Shown here piece after piece: positions 1 through 5,585 of a stretch of DNA of 7,776 nucleotides. Numbering within the stretch: position 1 is the stretch's first letter; every line of letters begins with the position of its first letter. A program made the position numbers and the translations under genes. Below the pieces are notes generated by a model, which made no database searches, had not been told where the DNA came from, and saw only the letters and a list, made by a program, of their open reading frames with translations. Source of the stretch: Candidatus Cloacimonadota bacterium (GTDB lineage: Bacteria > Cloacimonadota > Cloacimonadia > Cloacimonadales > TCS61); NCBI GenBank assembly GCA_030596265.1, contig JAUVKM010000090.1, positions 1-7,776 on the forward strand, written 5' to 3'.

Positions 1-693
1 GATAAAACACTTCTTGTGGCAGGCGCAATTGAGATGCTGCATACATATACCTTGATCCATGACGATCTACCCGAAATTGATAATGATGAATACAGGCGTG
101 GTAAAAAAGCATGTCATGTTCTTTTTGGCTCTGATATTGCCTTGCTGGCTGGAGATGCACTTCTTATTTATGCTTTCCAGGCAATTGTTAATGCAGAAGA
201 AGTTGATGAAAAACTCAGATTAGATTTTATTAGAGAACTTTCTATTGAAGCCGGTCATGCAGGTCTTATTGCCGGACAGATGATAGATATTCAAAGTGAA
301 GGCAAAAAGATATCAAAAGAGACGCTTGAGTTTATACACAATAATAAAACAGGTAAATTAATGAGTTTGCCAATTCGTTTCGGATGCATGCTGGCAGAAG
401 TTCCTGAAGAAGATTTTAAACGTATGGAAAGTTTCGGACAGAAGATCGGTCTGGCTTTTCAAATCGTAGATGACATCCTTGATATTGAAGGTTCAATAGA
501 GGATCTTGGAAAAACCATTGGTAAAGATTCAAAAGCAAAAAAAGCTACGTTCCCGGCAGTTTATGGTTTAGAAAAATCCAAGCAAATGGCAGAGAAATTA
601 ATAACTGAAGCTAAAGTTCTTTTAGAACCATACGGTGAAAAAGCCGAATTACTCTTGATGCTCTGTGATTTTATTCATACAAGAAAATTTTAA
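1..693 (+). CDS. ispA: Farnesyl diphosphate synthase / short-chain polyprenyl synthetase (5'-truncated by window edge)
   Basis: This trans-prenyltransferase condenses isopentenyl diphosphate with allylic diphosphates to make farnesyl (or geranylgeranyl) diphosphate, the precursor of undecaprenyl carrier lipid and quinones. The frame is open from base 1, so the gene starts upstream; 230 residues are visible and about 60-75 N-terminal residues are missing from a usual length near 295. An internal GTG at 16 is not the real start. The first Asp-rich motif is DDLPEID (nt 61-81) followed by RRG, with the two-residue insertion typical of bacterial FPP/GGPP synthases. The second is DDILD (nt 469-483), followed by LGKTIGKD and a KATFPAVYGLE stretch, very like E. 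coli IspA. Tyr sits five residues before the first Asp motif (nt 46-48). In the Bacillus enzyme this aromatic residue limits chain length, so C15 is favoured over C20. Product length remains inference. A hairpin follows the stop. Confidence 0.93.
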   Translation, partial: DKTLLVAGAIEMLHTYTLIHDDLPEIDNDEYRRGKKACHVLFGSDIALLAGDALLIYAFQAIVNAEEVDEKLRLDFIRELSIEAGHAGLIAGQMIDIQSEGKKISKETLEFIHNNKTGKLMSLPIRFGCMLAEVPEEDFKRMESFGQKIGLAFQIVDDILDIEGSIEDLGKTIGKDSKAKKATFPAVYGLEKSKQMAEKLITEAKVLLEPYGEKAELLLMLCDFIHTRKF

Positions 694-716
694 TCTGAAT
701 AATAAGATATAATTAA

Positions 717-747
717 CGGGGCTTCGACGAAGCCCTGTTTCATTATT
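717..747 (+). terminator. Hairpin between ispA and dut, probable weak intrinsic terminator
   Basis: A 9-bp stem (717-725 pairing with 729-737, one G-U pair) closes on a GAC triloop and is followed by the T-rich but interrupted run TTTCATTATT. The stem is G+C-rich, unlike its surroundings. It lies 23 nt after the ispA stop and just ahead of the dut Shine-Dalgarno site (748-754). It could terminate the upstream transcript or act as an attenuator. A perfect TATAAT lies just upstream at 708-713 but has no convincing -35 box. Confidence 0.6.
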
Positions 748-760
748 AAGGTGGAATAAA

Positions 761-1198
761 ATGTTAAAAGTAAATATCCAAAAAATAAATGAATATGCTA
801 AACTTCCAAAACGCATGACAGAACATGCTGCCGGTTATGATCTTTATTCCTGCAATAAGGAAGATATACTTGTAAAATCCGGAGAAGTTGTTCTTATTCC
901 AACCGGAATAGCAATATCTTTACCGGCAGGATATGAAGCACAGATACGCCCTCGAAGCGGATTGGCAATCAAACATCAAATTGGAGTCCTTAATTCACCT
1001 GGCACAATCGATGCCGATTATCGCGGTGAGATCAAAATCATTTTATTTAATTTTGGAAAAACCAATTTCATTATCTCTACTCATACACGAATTGCCCAAA
1101 TGGTAATTTCTCGTCATGAATCTATAGATTTTATCATTACTGATAAGCTTGATGAAACAGATCGTGGAAGCGGTGGATTTGGACACACAGAACATTAA
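761..1198 (+). CDS. dut: Deoxyuridine 5'-triphosphate nucleotidohydrolase (dUTPase)
   Basis: This cytosolic enzyme hydrolyses dUTP to dUMP and pyrophosphate, keeping uracil out of DNA and supplying dUMP for thymidylate synthesis. At 145 aa it has the normal length of the trimeric dUTPase family, and all five motifs are present in order. Motif 1 is AGYDLYS (res 24-30). Motif 2 is RPRSGLA (63-69). Motif 3 is NSPGTIDADYRGE (78-90), with catalytic Asp84 and Tyr87, which excludes ribose. Motif 4 is RIAQMVI (110-116). Motif 5 is RGSGGFGHT (135-143), the mobile C-terminal arm that closes over the substrate. The ATG at 761 is preceded by AAGGTGG (748-754) with a 6-nt spacer. It is the first gene after the hairpin and likely heads the operon; the next gene begins 12 nt after its stop. 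Confidence 0.97.
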   Translation: MLKVNIQKINEYAKLPKRMTEHAAGYDLYSCNKEDILVKSGEVVLIPTGIAISLPAGYEAQIRPRSGLAIKHQIGVLNSPGTIDADYRGEIKIILFNFGKTNFIISTHTRIAQMVISRHESIDFIITDKLDETDRGSGGFGHTEH

Positions 1199-1210
1199 AT
1201 AAGAAAACTC

Positions 1211-1822
1211 ATGTTTACTTCCGTACAGCTTCCATTTGGCAAAACCATTTTTCAAACCAGAGGTGGACATTCAATAACTTCCGACTCTGCATTCCTTGTA
1301 GAAACTGTTTCAGAACAAATTTCACAGGAAAATATTAATTTGCTTGAGTTGGGTAGCGGAAATGGCATTATTTCTATTATGCTATCTCATTATCATCCAA
1401 AATGGAAGATCATGGGAATTGAAATTCAGAAACATCTGGTTAAACTTAGCCAGGATAATACTAAGTTATCCGAGACATCTCCAACATTTTCAGAAGCTGA
1501 TCTTCGAGCGTTTACCTCTTTGCAGAAGTATGATTTGATAATTTCCAACCCGCCATATTTTCCAAAAAATAAGGGCCGGATGAGTCCAATAGTAGAACGG
1601 GCAATTTCCAGGCATGAAATAACCTGTAATATGCTGGATATTTTGGAATGTGTAAGAAGAAATTTAAAGAAAGATGGCAGTGCATTTGTTCTTTATCCGC
1701 AGAACAGGGAACAGGAACTATATAATTTTGCAAAAAAGGTTGACCTGAAAGCAAGGAAAAAATTTGTTTTAGATTCAGAAAAAAAGAAAAATAAGATTAT
1801 TGTGGAGCTTGTTAATGCTTAA
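1211..1822 (+). CDS. tRNA1(Val) adenine-37 N6-methyltransferase-like protein (TrmN6/YfiC, COG4123 type)
   Basis: This is a 203-aa SAM-dependent Rossmann-fold methyltransferase that probably modifies an exocyclic amine of a nucleic-acid base. SAM-binding motif I is LELGSGNG (res 45-52), the acidic residue after strand 2 is Glu71 in GIEIQ, Asp97 fits the adenine-contacting position, and the catalytic NPPY of amino-methyltransferases is at 113-116, followed by Phe117. The N-terminal FQTRGGHSITSDSAFL block (14-29) and the ISRHEITCNMLDIL segment after NPPY match the layout of E. coli YfiC/TrmN6, which makes m6A37 in tRNA1(Val). That assignment rests on recalled motif architecture; a protein glutamine or other RNA methyltransferase is the alternative. 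The ATG at 1211 has only a weak purine-rich leader, so coupling to dut is plausible. Its end overlaps the next gene by 8 bp. Confidence 0.8.
   Translation: MFTSVQLPFGKTIFQTRGGHSITSDSAFLVETVSEQISQENINLLELGSGNGIISIMLSHYHPKWKIMGIEIQKHLVKLSQDNTKLSETSPTFSEADLRAFTSLQKYDLIISNPPYFPKNKGRMSPIVERAISRHEITCNMLDILECVRRNLKKDGSAFVLYPQNREQELYNFAKKVDLKARKKFVLDSEKKKNKIIVELVNA
1804..1807 (+). promoter_or_regulatory. Ribosome binding site that fixes the ftsE-like start
   Basis: GGAG lies 7 nt upstream of ATG 1815 inside the methyltransferase coding sequence. It supports ATG 1815 over the in-frame TTG at 1800, which has no such site and would add five residues absent from FtsE-type proteins. Confidence 0.7.
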
Positions 1823-2432
1823 GATAGAAGGGTTTTCCTTATCCAGAGAGAATGAAAAATTCATGCTGATAAACGAGATGCTTATCGGAAGCGGTATGAG
1901 AGTGAACATTTTTGGGAATAACGATACAGGAAGATCACTTTTATTGAGATCAATACATGGAGAGTATTACAATTTTGGCGGACAGATCCTAATTAAAGAT
2001 AAGCCGTTATTATTTTATAAAAAAAAGAAAAAAACAATTCTTATAGATAATACTTCGCACCTTCTTATGAATGAATCTGTTTGGAAGAATATTATCATAC
2101 CGTTGCCCAAAGTGACTGCCAGACAAAAGCAAAAGATATTGGAATTGTGCATGACTTCCCAGCTTGGAGATAAGATAGGCAATAAGGTTAAAACACTTTC
2201 ATCCTCATCAAAGAAATTCATTGAATTAATTCGGGCAGTAATTCAGCTTCCACAGATCATCCTTGTAGATGATTTTGAAAATTACTTCGATGATAAGAAC
2301 ATGATCACTGCTTTGGAAATTTGCAATTTTGCCCTAAATAGTGGTGCTTCATTGATCGCTACATCAAAAAGAAAACTTGATAATTTTGACACTCATTATA
2401 GAATTCAGGATAATAAAGTGGTAAAATTGTGA
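1815..2432 (+). CDS. ftsE: FtsE-like ABC ATPase subunit with degenerate nucleotide-binding motifs
   Basis: This 205-aa protein has the layout and length slightly below FtsE (about 220 aa), the cytoplasmic nucleotide-binding partner of FtsX, which controls septal peptidoglycan hydrolysis. FtsE-like landmarks include IHGE (res 47-50, FtsE has IYGEE) and VWKNIIIPL (89-97, FtsE VYENVALPL). Nearly every catalytic motif is altered. Walker A reads GNNDTGRS (34-41), with Arg40 (codon AGA, 1932-1934) for the essential Lys. The Q-loop Gln aligns with Asn79. The LSGGE signature is LSSSS (128-132). Walker B is ILVDDFEN (149-156), with Asp153 for the catalytic Glu. The switch His aligns with Ser184. The frame is intact and sits between conserved genes, so a decaying pseudogene is unlikely. 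An A8-G-A7 tract encodes Lys69-73. It overlaps the preceding gene by 8 bp and ftsX by 4 bp. The pairing with ftsX is strong support; ATP hydrolysis is doubtful. Confidence 0.82.
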   Translation: MLKIEGFSLSRENEKFMLINEMLIGSGMRVNIFGNNDTGRSLLLRSIHGEYYNFGGQILIKDKPLLFYKKKKKTILIDNTSHLLMNESVWKNIIIPLPKVTARQKQKILELCMTSQLGDKIGNKVKTLSSSSKKFIELIRAVIQLPQIILVDDFENYFDDKNMITALEICNFALNSGASLIATSKRKLDNFDTHYRIQDNKVVKL

Positions 2433-3211
2433 AAAAGGGAATCTCTTTTCAAATCATTGTTATTTTCATAATCCTTCTTGGATGGAATCTACTTCATTTA
2501 GGATATGAGTATCAAAAGGATGTTTTTGAAGATAATATTTCTGCTTCTCCAATGATGCTTCTTTCTATGCAGAAAAATACACTTGAACAAATAAAATTAA
2601 AAATCGAGAGTAATAATTATATAAAAGATACAATTATAATAGAGGATTCTATTATTGCTCAAACGTTGATAAATAATTACAATTTGGGGGACAGTGATGA
2701 GATACTAAGATCATACTTACTCCCCACAGCAATGCAGATAAACTTCGTGGGAAAAAAGTTCCATATTGAACAGAAACTTGAACTAGAAAGAACGCTATTA
2801 GAATATTCTCCTGCAGTTATCCACTATTTTGATAATGCTAATTGGCAAGATAACCAAAATAAGATATTCTTTCTTACCAATGGTTATTATATTGGTTTTG
2901 GTTTATTCATTATTTTCATACTATTCATTTCGATTTTCCTTCGAATTCATTTTGAAATGAAAAGTAATGTTTTCTGGAAAATTTATCATTCTTCCGGCGG
3001 TCAAATTGGAAAACGAAGAAAACAATTTTTTGTTAATTCATTATATCTTTGCTTTATACCGCTTATTCTCAATGTAGCTATTTATTATGCATTGATCTAT
3101 TTTCAATTACTTCACATTGAAATTGATTATCGTTTCTTTGGCGTAGAATTATTAACATTAGCCATCAATTCATTATTTGCAAGCATAGCTTTAGGAGAAA
3201 ATTTGAAATGA
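2429..3211 (+). CDS. ftsX: Cell-division ABC transporter-like permease FtsX
   Basis: This 260-aa inner-membrane protein forms the membrane half of FtsEX. FtsX transmits conformational changes to a periplasmic domain that activates cell-wall hydrolases, usually through an adaptor such as EnvC. Four membrane segments are predicted from hydrophobicity: res ~7-25, ~153-172, ~200-225 and ~237-255. Between the first two is a ~120-residue periplasmic domain with the FtsX pattern: an early segment ending SNNYIKDTII, the SYLLPTAMQINF block (FtsX has a similar LP-containing strand) and VIHYFDNANW near its end (FtsX: V.y...W). The cytoplasmic loop SSGGQIGKRRKQFF (187-200) matches the GAT...RRPF region that faces FtsE. 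The start is GTG at 2429, overlapping the ftsE stop as GTGA, so translation is probably coupled. Sequence conservation is weak; the call rests on topology, order and gene pairing. Confidence 0.82.
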   Translation: MKKGISFQIIVIFIILLGWNLLHLGYEYQKDVFEDNISASPMMLLSMQKNTLEQIKLKIESNNYIKDTIIIEDSIIAQTLINNYNLGDSDEILRSYLLPTAMQINFVGKKFHIEQKLELERTLLEYSPAVIHYFDNANWQDNQNKIFFLTNGYYIGFGLFIIFILFISIFLRIHFEMKSNVFWKIYHSSGGQIGKRRKQFFVNSLYLCFIPLILNVAIYYALIYFQLLHIEIDYRFFGVELLTLAINSLFASIALGENLK

Positions 3212-3777
3212 AAAAACATATACCAAATTCATTAACTCTTTTTAGAGTTGTTCTGGTTCCGGTTTTTTTTTGGCTTGTATATTATTCCCAAATAAAATAT
3301 AATTATCAGTGGGCTACTTTTGTCTTCATAATTGCCAGCATCACCGATATTTTTGATGGTCTGCTTGCTCGCAGGTTTGGCGTTGTTACAAATTTTGGGA
3401 AAATAATGGACCCACTTGCAGATAAGTTATTAACTTTATTGGCGTTGTTCGCTTTAGTTTCCGAGCCTATGAAAATGATGAGTATTTATGTATTCTATCT
3501 TATTTTGTTTAGAGAAGTTGTAATAACATTATTAAGACATTATTACACAATGAAGAAGATCTATATTCCAGCAAATGTGTGGGGAAAAGTAAAAACAACA
3601 TTCCAACTGACGGGGATCATTTCGGCTTTGGTTTATTATTCTTTGTTATATCCATTCATACCAACATATCATTCAAAGTTTCAGTTTGGATTTAATATTT
3701 TCTTCTGGATTGTTGCTGTTATCACTATACTTTCCGGTATAACTTATTTCTCTCCAAAAGAGCGTAAAGGCAAATAA
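3208..3777 (+). CDS. pgsA: CDP-diacylglycerol--glycerol-3-phosphate 3-phosphatidyltransferase
   Basis: This integral membrane enzyme makes phosphatidylglycerophosphate from CDP-diacylglycerol and glycerol 3-phosphate, the committed step to phosphatidylglycerol and cardiolipin. The CDP-alcohol phosphotransferase signature D-x2-DG-x2-AR-x8-G-x3-D-x3-D is complete: Asp47, Asp50, Gly51, Ala54, Arg55, Gly64, Asp68 and Asp72. These acidic residues bind the metals and act as base. The N-terminal IPNSLTLFRVVLVPVF and the ANVWGKVKTTFQ segment (res ~122-133) favour PgsA over phosphatidylserine synthase or cardiolipin-type relatives. At 189 aa with about six hydrophobic helices, the length is normal. 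ATG 3208 overlaps the ftsX stop (ATGA), with AGGAG at 3193-3197. A nine-T run (3263-3271) lies early in the gene. Confidence 0.93.
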   Translation: MKKHIPNSLTLFRVVLVPVFFWLVYYSQIKYNYQWATFVFIIASITDIFDGLLARRFGVVTNFGKIMDPLADKLLTLLALFALVSEPMKMMSIYVFYLILFREVVITLLRHYYTMKKIYIPANVWGKVKTTFQLTGIISALVYYSLLYPFIPTYHSKFQFGFNIFFWIVAVITILSGITYFSPKERKGK

Positions 3778-4829
3778 TGAACAAAAAAAATGTGGTTCTA
3801 GGAATTATTCTGCTTTTAATTTTAGGATGTTCCTCAAAGGATAATCTCCATAGAACAAAAAGCAAAGTGATAGATCCTCATAAACCGATGTCATGGGGAC
3901 ATAAGCAGACAGTATATGTTTTTGCTGATGATAATGTATGGAAATATGCGAAAAGTCATTTAATAAAAACGTTGGAAAGAGTCCGATTTACAACCGAAAA
4001 TGAGAAAGTGTTCATTGTTAAACGAACTCCAATAGATAATTTAGACAATTTTTATAAATTTAATAATCTGATCTTTTTTTGTGATCTGGAATCAAATGAC
4101 AAAGTATCAACATATATAAAAGAAATCATGGGCTCTAAGGTAGAAGCTGAAGTTAATGAGAATCTAATTGGAATGTACGCGAAAGATAATGTGTGGGCAA
4201 ATGATCAGTTTGTGCTTTTTATACTGGGCAGCAATGAGCTAAATCTGCTGAAATTTAATATTTTGCAATCACATAATATTTTTGATCTATTCAAAGAAAA
4301 ATTATTTGATCGCATCAGTGGACAGTTATACAAAACTCCTGTTTATTCTGACGATAGATTTACTGCTTTTCCATGGTCATTAAAACTTCCAAAAAAATAT
4401 ATACTTTACAAAAATGATACCACAAATAATTTTATTTCATTCATTGCTCGGTTAAGAAATAAGCCGGACAGATATATTTCAGTGTATTTTCAACAAATTT
4501 CCAAAGATGAATTTAATCGAGATTGGCTCAAAGAAGCTCGCAAGAATATAAGCTGGAAATATTATGATGAAGATGAATTCTCTGATAGAGATGTGAGAAT
4601 GGAAAAGTATAAACTAGCCGGACATCAGGGCTGGCGTTTGACTGGAAGATGGCAGAATAAAAAACATTCTGTCGGAGGCGCTTTCCAAAGCTTTGCTTTT
4701 TATGATGAAACAAATGGACTGGCTTATCTTATAGATAATTCGGTATATCATCCTGATGGGGAAAAGCTGGAAGCTCTCTATGAATTGGAGATTATAAGCA
4801 ACATGTTGAAACTTAAAGATATAAAATAA
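3777..4829 (+). CDS. DUF4837-like lipoprotein
   Basis: This is a 350-aa secreted lipoprotein of unknown function. A short charged start (MNKKN) and hydrophobic core lead to the lipobox LILGC, with Cys18 as the predicted lipidation site and Ser at +2, which would not retain it in the inner membrane under E. coli rules. The body fits the DUF4837 pattern as I recall it. An early segment reads QTVYVFADDNVWKYAKSHL, the element a substrate- or partner-binding fold would need. A middle strand block contains NVWANDQFVLFILGS. A second half contains PWSLKLPKKYILYK followed by an interaction-type stretch ending in the aromatic- and Gly-rich region GHQGWRLTGRW. These two halves look like distantly related repeats. 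The family is common in Bacteroidota. ATG 3777 overlaps the pgsA stop by one base, with AAAGG at 3766-3770. The family name is recalled, not searched; the lipoprotein call is secure. Confidence 0.72.
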   Translation: MNKKNVVLGIILLLILGCSSKDNLHRTKSKVIDPHKPMSWGHKQTVYVFADDNVWKYAKSHLIKTLERVRFTTENEKVFIVKRTPIDNLDNFYKFNNLIFFCDLESNDKVSTYIKEIMGSKVEAEVNENLIGMYAKDNVWANDQFVLFILGSNELNLLKFNILQSHNIFDLFKEKLFDRISGQLYKTPVYSDDRFTAFPWSLKLPKKYILYKNDTTNNFISFIARLRNKPDRYISVYFQQISKDEFNRDWLKEARKNISWKYYDEDEFSDRDVRMEKYKLAGHQGWRLTGRWQNKKHSVGGAFQSFAFYDETNGLAYLIDNSVYHPDGEKLEALYELEIISNMLKLKDIK

Positions 4830-4844
4830 TTAAGGAGATTTAAA

Positions 4845-5579
4845 ATGAGAAAACTAAGTATCTTATTTATCCTTTTAATAATTTCAGTGAGTGTTTTTGC
4901 ATTTGAGCTTAACACATTGATTGATATACCTACTGCCGGTATTCTACAGCAGGGTGAAGCAGAGATTACTGCCAAGATATACAAAGACAACGGTTTGTTG
5001 ATAGGAACAAGAGTAGGACTTTTCCCGCGTTTTATGTTTGGTGTGAATTATGGTGCTGAAGAAATAGTTGGCGATAAAAACCCTCAATGGCATGATAGAG
5101 TTGAATTTAATGCAAAAGTGCGGCTTATGGATGAGAGTAATCAGCTTCCAGCTATTGCCATTGGTTACGATTCTCAAGGACACGGAAGATATGATAAATC
5201 TCAAAAACGATATGATATAAAATCTAAAGGCGTATACCTTACGGTCAGTAAGAACTTCTTCCTATTTGGAAATATAGGTGTTCATGGTGGAATTAACTAC
5301 AGCTTAGAAACTGAAGATAAAGATGATGAGCCAAATCTTTTTGTTGGTTTCGATAAGACAATAGGAGATATGATCGTATTATTAGCAGAATATGATACCG
5401 GATGGAATGATAACGAAACAAATCTTGTAAAAGGTAGAGGATTCTTCAATGCTTCTATAGATATACATTTCACAGACGCTCTTATTATTAAGGTATCGTT
5501 TTATGACTTAATGCTTAATAATATTCATACTGAAGGTTGTGATCGATCTATCACACTCCTCTACAATATGACTTTTTAA
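4845..5579 (+). CDS. Outer-membrane beta-barrel protein, YjbH-like
   Basis: This 244-aa exported protein has a Sec signal peptide (MRKLSILFILLIISVSVFA, cleavage likely after Ala19). The mature part starts with LNTLIDIPTAGILQQGE, resembling the N-terminal TGLI-x-TP-x-A start of YjbH-type and related barrel proteins, then alternates short hydrophobic/aromatic strands with polar turns (for example LLIGTRVGLFPRFMFGVNYG and VYLTVSKNFFLFGNIGVHGG). It ends in ITLLYNMTF with a C-terminal Phe, as expected for a BAM-dependent beta-signal. About ten strands can be drawn, so this is a small barrel or one half of the larger YjbH fold, which is normally about 700 aa. YjbH itself is linked to exopolysaccharide; no polysaccharide genes are visible here, so I do not transfer that role. 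AAGGAG (4832-4837) sits 7 nt before the ATG, the strongest ribosome site in the operon. Barrel location is more certain than family. Confidence 0.7.
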   Translation: MRKLSILFILLIISVSVFAFELNTLIDIPTAGILQQGEAEITAKIYKDNGLLIGTRVGLFPRFMFGVNYGAEEIVGDKNPQWHDRVEFNAKVRLMDESNQLPAIAIGYDSQGHGRYDKSQKRYDIKSKGVYLTVSKNFFLFGNIGVHGGINYSLETEDKDDEPNLFVGFDKTIGDMIVLLAEYDTGWNDNETNLVKGRGFFNASIDIHFTDALIIKVSFYDLMLNNIHTEGCDRSITLLYNMTF

Positions 5580-5585
5580 ACTTCC

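Noticed and set aside
708..713. TATAAT as a sigma-70 -10 box for the dut operon
   Set aside because: The hexamer is perfect, but the region 17 nt upstream (685-690) is AAATTT with no -35 likeness, and AT-rich sequence gives such matches by chance.
1043..1270. 75-aa reverse-strand open frame over dut and the methyltransferase start
   Set aside because: It lies antisense to dut, whose five motifs are intact; no ribosome site and no recognisable protein pattern.
1344..1538. 64-aa forward open frame inside the methyltransferase gene
   Set aside because: It is an out-of-frame shadow of the motif I to NPPY region, with no family resemblance.
1512..1754. 80-aa reverse-strand open frame
   Set aside because: Antisense to the conserved NPPY region; no domain or start signal.
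2015..2221. 68-aa reverse-strand open frame ending in a Phe run
   Set aside because: The Phe run is only the complement of the A8-G-A7 Lys tract in ftsE.
1815..2432. Pseudogene status for the FtsE-like gene
   Set aside because: The frame is uninterrupted, starts with a good ribosome site, overlaps both neighbours in the usual operon manner and keeps FtsE spacing throughout.
4778..5204. Two overlapping reverse-strand open frames over the barrel gene
   Set aside because: The forward gene has a signal peptide, a strong ribosome site and a barrel ending; the reverse frames have no support.
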